A stretch of DNA of 64,000 bases from JBCCQH01 sp039024435 (GTDB lineage Bacteria > Bacteroidota > Bacteroidia > J057 > JADKCL01). The stretch is taken from contig JBCCQH010000018.1 of the NCBI GenBank assembly GCA_039024435.1, forward strand, positions 1-64,000, read 5' to 3'. Below, one piece after another: positions 43,311-52,413 of the stretch (the stretch's first letter is position 1; each line of letters starts with the position of its first letter). The translations under genes were made by a program, and so were the position numbers. The notes beneath the pieces are model-generated. The model made no database searches and had not been told where the DNA came from. It saw nothing but the letters and a program-made list of their open reading frames with translations.

Positions 43311-45482
43311 TCAGAAATAGACCGTGACCTTGCGCATAAACTCCAATTCGCCGATGCGCATCCTCAGAAAATACATTCCGGTCGCCAATCCCCGCTCATC
43401 GATCCGTTTTTGAATCCGTCCCTCCCCGATTTGCTCCACCGATCCCCACAGCTTGCGACCGTGCAAGTCGTAAAGCGAAAGCCTCAATTGTTGCTCCCGG
43501 TAACTCTGGAATTCCAGCGTAAATGCGCCGTTGTTTGGATTCGGGTAGAGCGAGATGTCCTCCGGTTGGAGGCCCGATTCGGCTTTTTCCCGCGTGAAAC
43601 TGCTCTCTACCCGAAAATTGTCCAGGTAGAGCCAGTCCCGTTCCCCTGACCCAATATTGGTGGACAGCACCAGCACCACTTGCTGCCCCGTGTAGGCGCT
43701 CAAGTCCACCGTATCCGTGGTCCAATCGCGGCACGTCGTCGGAACCCAGGGATAATCCAGGTCCTTGCGGATGCTCTGGATGATTTCCAGTACACCCCGG
43801 GTATAGACCGTTTCCGCCGCATCGAGTGTGCAATAGGGAATCACCGCAATCGACATTTCCGTCAGGCCGATGAGATCCGACTGCTGGACGTAGGCGTGGT
43901 CAAATCGCAGAATCGGATCGGGGTGACCGCGCAGATCCAGTACAGGACTGACGAGTCGATTCGTACCCGATCCGGAAAAGTGTTCCCGCCGCAAGTAGAG
44001 CGCGTTGTTCTGGCCATTGGGCACACTGCATTGACCGGTCACCGCCAAAGCCCAGCGGTCGCCCGGTCCGCTCAGCCGCACCCAATCCTCGGGTACCCCC
44101 GATTCAAAGTCGGTTTGCAAAGGCAGATAGCCCGCATGCGGCCGCCAGAAGCGGACCCGAAACGTATCGTTGCGCGGAAACTGATCGGCGATGTTGTTGG
44201 GATTGGCCGTCACTACCGTCAGTTCCTGGTCACCCCGCTCGGAAAGGGCAATCGGCGGCAAATCAACCCAGCCGTAACTGCCGTCCGGTCCGACCTGCCC
44301 CCGCCAGAGGTAGCTCGCCACCGGTCCCTCCCCAACCCAATACTGCAGTTCAAGGCTCCGCAAAAAGCCCGCTCCCCAATTGATGATCCGCACCCGCGGC
44401 GCCAGAGAGTCCCCACAGACGAGATCTTCCACGTCCTTGACCTCGTAAATCCCCGCATCGTGGTTGTAAGGCACCGCATTGCAGTATTCGCTGGTGAGGA
44501 GCCGCGGCCGAAATAGCGATGCGGTCTTGCGCATCCGCGTGCGCTGCCCGTTGGTAAACGATTTCATGCACTCCACCAGATTGTAGTCCATGAAGTTATC
44601 GTTGGCGTCGGGCGCATCCTCCCGAAAGGGATTGAGCGCATTGCGGTCGTCCGTATCGGTGTCACAATTGTTGTTTGCCTGGCACCCCTCAAAGACGACA
44701 TCCAGGTTGTCGGGCGGCGTATCGCAGACCCGGTCCCCTTGCAACAAGCAAACCGCATTGTCGCAACTCGGCGCAAAGGTGTGGTACAAGCCCAGGTAAT
44801 GCCCCATCTCGTGGGCGAGAATGGCATCCGAAGCCGCATCGGCCCCAACGTACTCCGCTTCGATGACGATGGCCTGTTGCTGATTCCCTTCCTCCACACC
44901 AGGAAACGTCGCGTACGCAGTCGCAATCCAGATGGAAGCCACCGTGTAAATGTTCACCACCTTGTCCGTGGGCCAGGCGTAGCGCCAGCGCATCATGCTG
45001 TCCTGCTCGTACTCCTCCAAGTCCACGTAGCGGGCATCGCGCACCCGGTCAATGCCATTGGTCGGTTCTCCGTAGCGGCCCCGCCGCGCCAAACAAAACT
45101 GGATATGGGTTTCCACCCCGTCCGGCTGGGCAAAGGTGCCCGCATTGGCGAAGGCTTCATTCAAATGCTGCACCGCCGAATCGATCCGGGCATCGGACAG
45201 CTCCTCGGCCCCCCCGTCGTGCAGCACGTGGAACACCAGCGGAATGGTGAGTGTCGCCGTATCGGACTGCCCCCGTAAAAGCGCCCCATCGCGCGTCTTC
45301 CGGGCAATCTGCATGTCCATCATCGAGCGGTCGGCCTTGCGCCTCTGACTTTGGCTTTCGGCCCGGTTGCGCAGCCGGTCGGAGCCGCAATAGTCAAAAG
45401 TCGTCGCCGGGGGCTGGCTCCAAAGCGTAGCACCGCCCAGCCAACAACACAGCACAAGAAACGGTCTCCTGAGAGTTCGCAT
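43311..45482 (-). CDS. M43 (pappalysin-like) zinc metalloprotease with T9SS tail, copy 1
   Basis: A 723-residue protein with signal peptide (FLVLCCWLGGATLWSQ). The catalytic domain has HEMGHYLGLYHTF: His224, Glu225 and His228, plus His234, form the zinc site of M43/metzincins; NFMDYN provides the Met-turn, and cysteines in VCLLQGDRVCDTPPDN fit the family. After it come a beta-sandwich region and a C-terminal T9SS sorting domain (ISLYPNPNNGAFTLEF ... GLATGMYFLRMRI). It is expected outside the cell or on its surface. The next upstream gene is a paralogue with the same layout. Confidence 0.9.
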   Translation of the reverse strand: MRTLRRPFLVLCCWLGGATLWSQPPATTFDYCGSDRLRNRAESQSQRRKADRSMMDMQIARKTRDGALLRGQSDTATLTIPLVFHVLHDGGAEELSDARIDSAVQHLNEAFANAGTFAQPDGVETHIQFCLARRGRYGEPTNGIDRVRDARYVDLEEYEQDSMMRWRYAWPTDKVVNIYTVASIWIATAYATFPGVEEGNQQQAIVIEAEYVGADAASDAILAHEMGHYLGLYHTFAPSCDNAVCLLQGDRVCDTPPDNLDVVFEGCQANNNCDTDTDDRNALNPFREDAPDANDNFMDYNLVECMKSFTNGQRTRMRKTASLFRPRLLTSEYCNAVPYNHDAGIYEVKDVEDLVCGDSLAPRVRIINWGAGFLRSLELQYWVGEGPVASYLWRGQVGPDGSYGWVDLPPIALSERGDQELTVVTANPNNIADQFPRNDTFRVRFWRPHAGYLPLQTDFESGVPEDWVRLSGPGDRWALAVTGQCSVPNGQNNALYLRREHFSGSGTNRLVSPVLDLRGHPDPILRFDHAYVQQSDLIGLTEMSIAVIPYCTLDAAETVYTRGVLEIIQSIRKDLDYPWVPTTCRDWTTDTVDLSAYTGQQVVLVLSTNIGSGERDWLYLDNFRVESSFTREKAESGLQPEDISLYPNPNNGAFTLEFQSYREQQLRLSLYDLHGRKLWGSVEQIGEGRIQKRIDERGLATGMYFLRMRIGELEFMRKVTVYF

Positions 45483-45513
45483 TGTTTTGGGGTAAAATGA
45501 CGTAGGGGGCGGA

Positions 45514-47661
45514 TCAGTACCGCACCCGTATTTTCTTCACGAAGCGCTGATCTCCGATCATGATTTGCAAATAGTACAGGCCCTCCGCCAGGCCATTGAA
45601 GGCCAAACTTGGGCGATAAATCCCAGGGCCGGCGGTTTCGGTCTGTTCCCAGAGGGTTCGGCCCCGCAAGTCCCAAAGCTTCAAGGCCACCGTTGCCCGG
45701 GCAAATAAGGGGGCATCCACCGTAAACGCTCCGGAATTGGGTACCGGATACACGTGAATGTCTTCCGCCAGGATGCCACTGGCCGCTTTCTCATCCACGT
45801 AACTGCTCGTCACCTGGATATTGTCCAGGTAGATGCGGTCGTGGTCCTTGCGCCCGATGTTGGTCTCAAACTTGATAAATATCTTTTGCCCCGCCCAGGG
45901 ACTCAGGTCGATGAAGGTCCTCCCCCATTCTTCGCAGGTGGTTGGGGTCCAGATAAAACTGTCGGTCGGGATGATCGCTTCCAACATGCTTTGTTGGCTC
46001 CGGGAAAATATCTGCTGCATCGGCGTGGAATCGCAATATACGCCCACGGAGACATTCAGGTAGGTCAAGCGGAAGAGTTCATCCTGGCGCCCAAAAGAAT
46101 GGTCAAAGGTCAACACCGGATCTTCGTGCCGCGCCAAGTCCAACACGGGCGTCACAAACCCGTTGTAGGCCGGCGAGCGGTAGAATTCATTTACCAGCGT
46201 CAAAGCGGTATTGCCTCCGTCCGGGAAATCACAACTCACCGTACTCGGCAGGTCCCAGCGCGCCGTCGGCGCGGTCAGAAATACAAGGTCATCCGGCATT
46301 CCCGTTTCAAAATCTTCGCGGTAGGGCACGAATCCCGCAAAAGGGTGCCAGGCATCGCTCCGCAGGGTGTCGTTGTTGGGGAGTTGATCGGTGACATTGT
46401 TCGGCCGGGAGACCCGGGCCTGAAAACGGGAGCGCCCCGCCGGTGGCGCTGGTATGGCGGGCAAATCCACCCAAGCGTAACTGCCCTCCGGTCCCACTTC
46501 TCCCCGCCAGAGGTAGCGCGCTTCTTCCTGCCCCAGAAATCCGTAGTCAAATTCCAGCGTGGTCAGGGGAACCTGCCCCTGGTTGCGGATGCGCAGCCGC
46601 GGACGAACACTGTCGCCACAGAACAGCCCATTCGGGTGCTGGATCTCATGGATGGTTGCATCGTGGGTCAACCCGGGCCGGCAGTAGTCGGACCCCAACA
46701 ATTTGGGGCGCAACACCAGCGAAGCGAACCGCATGCGCCGCCGCTGTCCCGGCGTGAATTCATTTTGGCACAGAAAGGAATTGTAATCCATGTAATTGCT
46801 GTGCTGGTCCGGAATATCTTCGGTAAAGGGGTTGTTCGGACTGGGATCGTCGGCGTCGGAAATGCAATTGTTGTTCGGAATGGTGCAGCCTTCGTAGACC
46901 CGCCACACGGCGTCGGGTGGGGTATCGCAGACGCGGTCCCCTTGCAGGAGGCAATCAAAATTGCGGCAATTGTCCTGAAAGGTGTGGTAAAGGCCGAGAA
47001 AGTGGCCCACCTCGTGGATCATCACCGCGCTGCGGCGTTCGCTGTGCCCCAAAAATGCAGCATCAGTAAAGATTCCCTGGTCAAAGGCTCCCTCTTCCAG
47101 ATCGGGGAAGGTCGCAAAGGCAGTCGCAAATTCGATGTTGCCGACGGAATAGATGTTCAGCACCTTTTCCGTCGGCCAACTGTAGCGCTGCATGAGGTCG
47201 AGGGCGTCCTGGAAGTCGTCGATCACGACGTATTCCGGCAAGCGGAGGCGTTCGATCCCGGTCGAGGGCTCGCCGTACTTGCCTTTTTGGCTCAGGCAAA
47301 AGGAGATGTGGATGGGCAGGCCGGTCGCCGGGTTGTAGAAGCCTCGATTGGCAAAGCCATCGTTCAGGTGGTCAATCTGGTCGAGGACCAGCGAATCGGG
47401 GACGTTTTCCGGGCCGTTGTCGTGGATGACGTGAAAGGCGACCGGAATGGTGAGTTCCACGGTGTCCTCCGCGGTGCGGAATCGGTCCGCTTCGGTGAGG
47501 GCTTTCATCTGCCGGTCGATCTCCATTCCTTCGCCCGCGCGTGCGGGATGGCGCCGGAGACGTTCGGCGCGAAAGGCATCGGTTCCGCAACCGTAATCCT
47601 GGGCAGAAAGCAAGGGCACTTGCAGTAGCGATATGAGCAGAATGGAGAACAATTGGCGCAT
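45514..47661 (-). CDS. M43 (pappalysin-like) zinc metalloprotease with T9SS tail, copy 2
   Basis: A 715-residue paralogue of the preceding entry. Signal peptide MRQLFSILLISLLQVPLLSAQ sets the start at 47661 (an ATG at 47670 is also possible). The zinc motif is HEVGHFLGLYHTF (His216, Glu217, His220, His226), the Met-turn is NYMDYN, and the domain keeps the LLQGDRVCDTPPD segment. The C-terminal T9SS domain has IHVYPVPNSGAFTVD and GLAEGLYYLQIMIGD. The two copies are arranged head to tail, 31 bases apart. Confidence 0.9.
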   Translation of the reverse strand: MRQLFSILLISLLQVPLLSAQDYGCGTDAFRAERLRRHPARAGEGMEIDRQMKALTEADRFRTAEDTVELTIPVAFHVIHDNGPENVPDSLVLDQIDHLNDGFANRGFYNPATGLPIHISFCLSQKGKYGEPSTGIERLRLPEYVVIDDFQDALDLMQRYSWPTEKVLNIYSVGNIEFATAFATFPDLEEGAFDQGIFTDAAFLGHSERRSAVMIHEVGHFLGLYHTFQDNCRNFDCLLQGDRVCDTPPDAVWRVYEGCTIPNNNCISDADDPSPNNPFTEDIPDQHSNYMDYNSFLCQNEFTPGQRRRMRFASLVLRPKLLGSDYCRPGLTHDATIHEIQHPNGLFCGDSVRPRLRIRNQGQVPLTTLEFDYGFLGQEEARYLWRGEVGPEGSYAWVDLPAIPAPPAGRSRFQARVSRPNNVTDQLPNNDTLRSDAWHPFAGFVPYREDFETGMPDDLVFLTAPTARWDLPSTVSCDFPDGGNTALTLVNEFYRSPAYNGFVTPVLDLARHEDPVLTFDHSFGRQDELFRLTYLNVSVGVYCDSTPMQQIFSRSQQSMLEAIIPTDSFIWTPTTCEEWGRTFIDLSPWAGQKIFIKFETNIGRKDHDRIYLDNIQVTSSYVDEKAASGILAEDIHVYPVPNSGAFTVDAPLFARATVALKLWDLRGRTLWEQTETAGPGIYRPSLAFNGLAEGLYYLQIMIGDQRFVKKIRVRY

Positions 47662-47789
47662 AGCGGGCATTGCATCGTCTAAGTCCAACCTAAAATACAC
47701 GAAATGCCCCGACTTCGCGGCACCAATTTGGCCGGTGGATTACATGGTTTCGGTTTGGGAGACAGATTTTGGCAGAAACGGGGACCGAT

Positions 47790-49139
47790 TTATTCAATGA
47801 AGCCGTAATCGCGCAGAAAAGCGATCACCTCGTCCATGGCGCCCGGCGCGACCCGGTCAAATTTCCAGTAGGTATACCACTGCCGGATCGAACGCTCAAA
47901 ACCCAGGTCCCGGTTCGTATGCCAGTGTTCCATACCGTGCCCCGCGCTCGGCAGGACCACGATGCGGTAATTCGTTTTGCCCGCGGCGGTAAAGATTTCC
48001 TTAAAGCGGGCGATATTTTCCCGATACGGTACCACAAAATCATCGCCACCCAAAATCGACAAAAATGGTCCTCGGAAGGCCTTGAAATCAGCGGCGGGAT
48101 CGTAGCGGTTGCGGCGCACCCAGAGTTGGTCAATGGCCTCCGCCGAAGCTGGAATATCCGAATCTTCCAGGACATCGCGCCAGCCATTGACGTCGGCGGA
48201 GTCAAGCAGGATCATAAGTTTGCGGTAAATCACTTCGGGCGCCTCGTCCGAATATTCCAACTCACAGAACTGGACGGCTTCGTCAATGGCGTTTTGGTCC
48301 AGCCCCAATTCATCGCGCACGTAATAGATGCTGCAATCAATCTGCTGCTGCTTTACGCTGGTGGACGGACCGGCCACGGTGATCATGAAGTCCACTCCGG
48401 CCCGCGTTTCGGCGGCGGCTTTGGGGGCGATCCAGCCCCCGGCACTGCCCGACATGTAGCCGAGTTTCCCGACGAAGCGATTCTTCGCCACCTGCTCGGT
48501 GACCCGCGCCAAATCGGCCGAATGTTGGTCCATCGTCGTCTTTTCGCAGGGAAATCCGGTGCGTGGGGTGCCGCGCTTTTCGTACGTAACGACCGCCACG
48601 CCGTATTGCGTCAGCAACTCTTCCTTTTCGTAGAACGTGCTGACCCGCTCACAGCCGCGACCGGCAACGAGAATCAGCGTGGGAAACGGACCTTTGCCCG
48701 CCGGACGCAGGATCCGCCCGTAGGTGGTGATGTCACCCAGATCAAACTTGACCTCTTCCTCGACGGTGACCCGCCGGGGAGGCCGCAATCCCTTCTTCAA
48801 GTGGACCGGGGCAAAGTTTGCTTTGCCCACCATTTCCGCGTAGGCCGAATCCAGCAACAGTGTCATCGGGCCGTAATCGCTTTCAATGGTCACGACCCGG
48901 CCCTCTTGCTTGACCACGCCGATTTTGGGCGAATAATACGCCCAGTCAGTGATGTGACAGGCGGAACGCAGGGTATCGTCCTCTTCGTAGAATTCAACAC
49001 TGAAATTCTGGACACTGTTGCCCTGTCGGATCAAGGCCCCGGTCCAGTAGCCATCCAATTCACTGTTGAACTTGATGTCTTGGGCGAGCACCACAGAGGT
49101 CAGCAGAGCAAGCAAGAGAAAGCAGCACGGTTTCTTCAT
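47790..49139 (-). CDS. Secreted alpha/beta hydrolase
   Basis: A 449-residue protein with signal peptide MKKPCCFLLLALLTSVVLAQ. An N-terminal ~130-residue domain (LDGYWTGALIRQGNSVQNF) precedes an alpha/beta hydrolase core with GPFPTLILVAGRG, GYMSGSAGGW holding the nucleophile candidate Ser232, and a late GHGMEHW histidine region. The build resembles bacterial alpha/beta hydrolases with a DUF3887-like N-terminal part. Substrate unknown. The start is fixed by the signal peptide; a longer frame upstream overlaps the nuoD region and is a shadow. It is divergent from nuoD. Confidence 0.8.
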   Translation of the reverse strand: MKKPCCFLLLALLTSVVLAQDIKFNSELDGYWTGALIRQGNSVQNFSVEFYEEDDTLRSACHITDWAYYSPKIGVVKQEGRVVTIESDYGPMTLLLDSAYAEMVGKANFAPVHLKKGLRPPRRVTVEEEVKFDLGDITTYGRILRPAGKGPFPTLILVAGRGCERVSTFYEKEELLTQYGVAVVTYEKRGTPRTGFPCEKTTMDQHSADLARVTEQVAKNRFVGKLGYMSGSAGGWIAPKAAAETRAGVDFMITVAGPSTSVKQQQIDCSIYYVRDELGLDQNAIDEAVQFCELEYSDEAPEVIYRKLMILLDSADVNGWRDVLEDSDIPASAEAIDQLWVRRNRYDPAADFKAFRGPFLSILGGDDFVVPYRENIARFKEIFTAAGKTNYRIVVLPSAGHGMEHWHTNRDLGFERSIRQWYTYWKFDRVAPGAMDEVIAFLRDYGFIE

Positions 49140-49334
49140 AGCAGTACGGGGTTTACGCCCAGCCGGTAGATAAGAATCACTGCGGCCACCTGCTTTCTGG
49201 TCCGCAGCGGACCCGCCCGCCTGGTTCTTCAATATGGATAAAATTCCCCAATTTCGAAATACCGAAAACAAGCAAAAACCGGCTGCAACGTCCGCAGGTG
49301 GATATTGTGGGGGCCTTTTTTCGGAAAGATTTCC

Positions 49335-49342
49335 TATCTTCG
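49335..49342 (+). promoter_or_regulatory. Candidate -7 box for nuoD
   Basis: TATCTTCG resembles TAnnTTTG with one mismatch. It lies 22 bases before the ATG at 49365. An AAGGAT sequence just upstream of the start codon could act as a ribosome binding site. Confidence 0.35.
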
Positions 49343-49364
49343 ATTCAGAAAGATAAGGATATAT

Positions 49365-50660
49365 ATGAGTCAGAACGTAATTGATCTGAAAGAGCGGGTC
49401 AATCCCACTTTCTTCCCCAAGCACCAAGAAGCCCTCTACCGCCGACTCGAGTCGAAAGACCTCGTCGTTGAGGTAGGTGAAGAAGATCCCCTGGGCACGC
49501 AAATGGTACTCAATCTGGGGCCCCAGCACCCGGCAACCCACGGAGTACTCCGGTGCGCGCTGGCCCTCGATGGGGAATACATCCAAAAGTGCCTCCTGGA
49601 CGTCGGTTACCTGCACCGGGGAGTGGAGAAAATCGCGGAGCACAAAACTTACCAGGAATTCATGCCCTACACTGACCGCATGGATTACCTCTCGCCCTAC
49701 TCGAACAATGTGTCGTTCTGCCTCGCCGTGGAAAAGCTCTGCGGAATTGAAGTGCCTCCCCGCGCACAGTACCTCCGCACAATTGCCTGCGAACTGGCCC
49801 GGATTTCGGCACATCTACTTTGGCTGGGGACCATGGTGATGGACGCCGGGGCAATTTCCATGTTTATGTGGACCTTCCGCGAGCGCGAGTACATCTACGA
49901 CCTCTTCGATAAATTTGCCGGGGTGCGTTTTACGGTGAGTCACAGCCGCATCGGAGGATTGCAGTTCGACGTCGAGCAAGAGGTGCTGGACGAAATCAAG
50001 CAGTTCATCCTCAATTTCAAAAAGGAGCAACGCGACTGGAAAAAGCTACTCGCCAAAAACGCGATTTTCCTGCGCCGCGTCGATGGAGTCGGCATCATCA
50101 CCAAAGAAGACGCCATCAAACTCGGGCTGACCGGTCCGGTACTGCGGGGATCGGGAGTACCGCACGATCTTCGCGTATTTGAACCGTACTTGATGTACGA
50201 TCAACTGGAGTGGGACGTGATTATCCGGGAAGAAGGCGATTGCCTCTCGCGGTACTACGTGCGGGTCGACGAGATGGAGGAAAGCGCCAACATGCTCTTG
50301 CAATTGCTCGACATGAAAGTGGACGGTCCCATCCGCGCCGACGACGCCAAAGTTACCTACCCTTCCAAAGAGGAAGTATACTATTCGATGGAAGGCCTGA
50401 TTCACGACTTTATGATGACCGATATGGGGGTGACTCCGCCGGATGGCGCCGAAGTCTATTCGGCAATTGAAGCACCAAAAGGTGAGCTTGGATTCCACTT
50501 TATCTCAGATGGCACAGGCTCCCCGCTGCGTTGCAAGATCAATGCCCCTTCTTTTACCAACCTCCAAGGATTGGAAAAAATCATGGAAGGATCGATGCTC
50601 GCGGACACGGTCGTGCTGATCGGCTCCGTCGATCCGGTGATGGGAGAAGCCGATAAATAA
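49365..50660 (+). CDS. nuoD: NADH-quinone oxidoreductase subunit D
   Basis: A 431-residue protein of the NuoD/49-kDa family. Near the N-terminus is LGPQHPATHGVLR (residues 51-63), the quinone-site loop including His55; LHRGVEKIAE, MDYLSPYSNN, RIGGLQFDVE and GPVLRGSGVPHDLR follow in the usual order. It sits in the peripheral arm of complex I next to the quinone pocket. AAGGAT lies just upstream of the ATG at 49365. No other nuo gene flanks it: a hydrolase gene is divergent on the left and plsY follows after a terminator, which is unusual for complex I. Confidence 0.95.
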   Translation: MSQNVIDLKERVNPTFFPKHQEALYRRLESKDLVVEVGEEDPLGTQMVLNLGPQHPATHGVLRCALALDGEYIQKCLLDVGYLHRGVEKIAEHKTYQEFMPYTDRMDYLSPYSNNVSFCLAVEKLCGIEVPPRAQYLRTIACELARISAHLLWLGTMVMDAGAISMFMWTFREREYIYDLFDKFAGVRFTVSHSRIGGLQFDVEQEVLDEIKQFILNFKKEQRDWKKLLAKNAIFLRRVDGVGIITKEDAIKLGLTGPVLRGSGVPHDLRVFEPYLMYDQLEWDVIIREEGDCLSRYYVRVDEMEESANMLLQLLDMKVDGPIRADDAKVTYPSKEEVYYSMEGLIHDFMMTDMGVTPPDGAEVYSAIEAPKGELGFHFISDGTGSPLRCKINAPSFTNLQGLEKIMEGSMLADTVVLIGSVDPVMGEADK

Positions 50661-50692
50661 TGAAACCCTGCCTTTCGGGGCAAATGACAAAG

Positions 50693-50722
50693 AAAAGCCA
50701 GGTCTTCGATCTGGCTTTTTTC
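50693..50722 (+). terminator. Rho-independent terminator of nuoD
   Basis: AAAGCCAGGTC pairs with GATCTGGCTTT around TTC (one G-U pair) and is followed by T residues. Confidence 0.88.
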
Positions 50723-50783
50723 GTATCCGATAGATTGTCCAATATCTCGGACTTGGTCCCCGGAAAATCTGGGCAAGTGGATC

Positions 50784-50813
50784 TTGGGCAACAATAAAAT
50801 TCCGCTAAATTCG
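50784..50813 (+). promoter_or_regulatory. Bacteroidota-type promoter of plsY
   Basis: TTG (50784-50786), exactly 19 bases, then TAAATTCG (50806-50813), one mismatch from TAnnTTTG. The ATG at 50818 is only four bases further on, so the mRNA should be leaderless. Confidence 0.55.
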
Positions 50814-50817
50814 CGGT

Positions 50818-51486
50818 ATGTATCTGGTTCTCTCCATTGCCATTTTTGTCCTGCCCTACCTGTTGGGGTCAATCGCCACCGCGGTGTGGGTCAGCAAAGG
50901 CATGTACGGGGTGGACATCCGCACCGTGGGCAGCCTCAACGCTGGCAGCACCAATATGTTCCGGGAACTCGGGATGCGCGCGGGTGTGATTACACAGGTG
51001 GTAGATATCTTAAAGGGCAGCCTCGCCGCCGCCCTGCCCTGGTTCATTTTTTGGATTTTTCCGAACGAGCCCCATCTGCTCTCCGGATGGACGATGGAAA
51101 TGCAGAGCATTACTTGTGGGATGCTGGCCGTAATCGGGCACATTTACCCGATTTTTGCCGGATTTCGGGGTGGAAAAGGGATCAATACTTTGCTCGGGAT
51201 GATGCTGGTCACCAATCCGATTGCCGCCTTGGTGTGCCTGGCCGCCTGGATTTTGATCCTGTATGTGACCCGCTACGTGGCGGTCGCCTCCATGCTCGGT
51301 GTGGGCACCTATCCCCTCTACATCTTGATTTTGGGGCTGGTCAATGGCGGCGCGCTCAATACTACGCTGATTCTGCTCGGGATAGCTATGTTTCTCCTGG
51401 TAGTATTTACCCACCGCTCAAACATCCGCAATCTCATGCAGGGCACCGAAGGTAAGAATCCTTGGTTTGACGGCAAAGTCCAGTGA
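50818..51486 (+). CDS. plsY: Glycerol-3-phosphate acyltransferase PlsY
   Basis: A 222-residue inner-membrane protein with about seven helices. It has the three PlsY motifs: SLNAGSTNMFRELG, IGHIYPIFAGFRGGKG, and HRSNIRNLMQGTEGK. It acylates glycerol 3-phosphate with acyl phosphate, the first step of phospholipid synthesis. The ATG at 50818 lies four bases after a TTG-N19-TAAATTCG promoter. It is a single-gene unit in this window. Confidence 0.93.
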   Translation: MYLVLSIAIFVLPYLLGSIATAVWVSKGMYGVDIRTVGSLNAGSTNMFRELGMRAGVITQVVDILKGSLAAALPWFIFWIFPNEPHLLSGWTMEMQSITCGMLAVIGHIYPIFAGFRGGKGINTLLGMMLVTNPIAALVCLAAWILILYVTRYVAVASMLGVGTYPLYILILGLVNGGALNTTLILLGIAMFLLVVFTHRSNIRNLMQGTEGKNPWFDGKVQ

Positions 51487-51556
51487 TTGTGCTGCTAACG
51501 GAAGTGCAACTGTCGTCGGCGGAAAGCGGAAAATGCCCCCTCGTTGAAAATTCTCG

Positions 51557-52411
51557 CTACAGCGCCAAACGTTCTGCTCCCGAATAGACATTGAAGCGCT
51601 GGTTGCGCACAAAGCCCAGCAAGGTCAAATTGTGTTCCCGCGCCAAGTCCACCGCCAGACTCGAAGGGGCACCGACTGCAGCCATCAAGGCAATGCCCGC
51701 CACGATGGCCTTTTGCACCAGCTCAAAACCAGCCCGACCACTGACCAGCAGCAGCGCATCGGGATCCGGTGGAGATGGAGACAACCACCGAGCTCCCACC
51801 ACCTTGTCCACTGCATTGTGGCGACCGACATCTTCCCGCGAATACAAAATCTCACCATCTGACCGGCACAAGGTCGCTGCATGGATACCTCCTGTATGCC
51901 GAAAGATGGTTTGGGTCCCCCGCGCCCGATCCGGCAGCCCGTGGACCATGGCCGGCGTCCACACGGGCGCTCCCACCGGCAAAACCGGGCAGGAAACCTG
52001 CGAAATCGCCTCAATTGAGCCTTTGCCACACACTCCACAACTCGACGTCATGTAAAAATTGCGCTGCAAGTGGTCGATTTCGGGGAGGATCCCGTCGGCC
52101 AATTCTACTTTCACGACGTTGCCCACTTCCTCGGGTTGGCGCACGTTGCGGCAATGGTCCAGGTGGGTGACCTCACCCGGGTACCGCACAATCCCCTCCC
52201 CGATCAGGAAGCCCAGCGCCAGTTCCAGATCGTGGCCCGGAGTGCGCATGGTAACCGAGATGCGTTTTTGTTCCCGCTGCCCTGCCGGACCGAATCCCAA
52301 CCGGATTTCCAGCGGCTCTTCCTCCACGAGCAAGTCTTCCGCCGGATGGGCGGGTGCCTGCTCCCCTTCTACACGAAGAATTTGGATCGGCCGTACGCTG
52401 GCTTCGCCCAT
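51557..52411 (-). CDS. fdhD: Formate dehydrogenase sulfurtransferase FdhD
   Basis: A 284-residue protein. TSSCGVCGKGS carries Cys125 and Cys128, the catalytic CxxC of FdhD; the RTPGHDLELALGFLIGEG and REDVGRHNAVDKVVGA segments are family hallmarks. FdhD transfers sulfur to the bis-MGD cofactor of formate dehydrogenases and related molybdoenzymes. The start at 52411 is chosen because the longer frame upstream overlaps the neighbouring gene. No formate dehydrogenase is in the window, so the client is encoded elsewhere. Confidence 0.93.
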   Translation of the reverse strand: MGEASVRPIQILRVEGEQAPAHPAEDLLVEEEPLEIRLGFGPAGQREQKRISVTMRTPGHDLELALGFLIGEGIVRYPGEVTHLDHCRNVRQPEEVGNVVKVELADGILPEIDHLQRNFYMTSSCGVCGKGSIEAISQVSCPVLPVGAPVWTPAMVHGLPDRARGTQTIFRHTGGIHAATLCRSDGEILYSREDVGRHNAVDKVVGARWLSPSPPDPDALLLVSGRAGFELVQKAIVAGIALMAAVGAPSSLAVDLAREHNLTLLGFVRNQRFNVYSGAERLAL

Positions 52412-52413
52412 TT

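Noticed and set aside
45754..47628. 624-codon plus-strand frame over the M43 protease gene
   Set aside because: The minus strand has the full M43 and T9SS motifs; the plus frame is a shadow.
47769..49169. 466-codon plus-strand frame over the hydrolase gene
   Set aside because: Shadow of the alpha/beta hydrolase on the minus strand.
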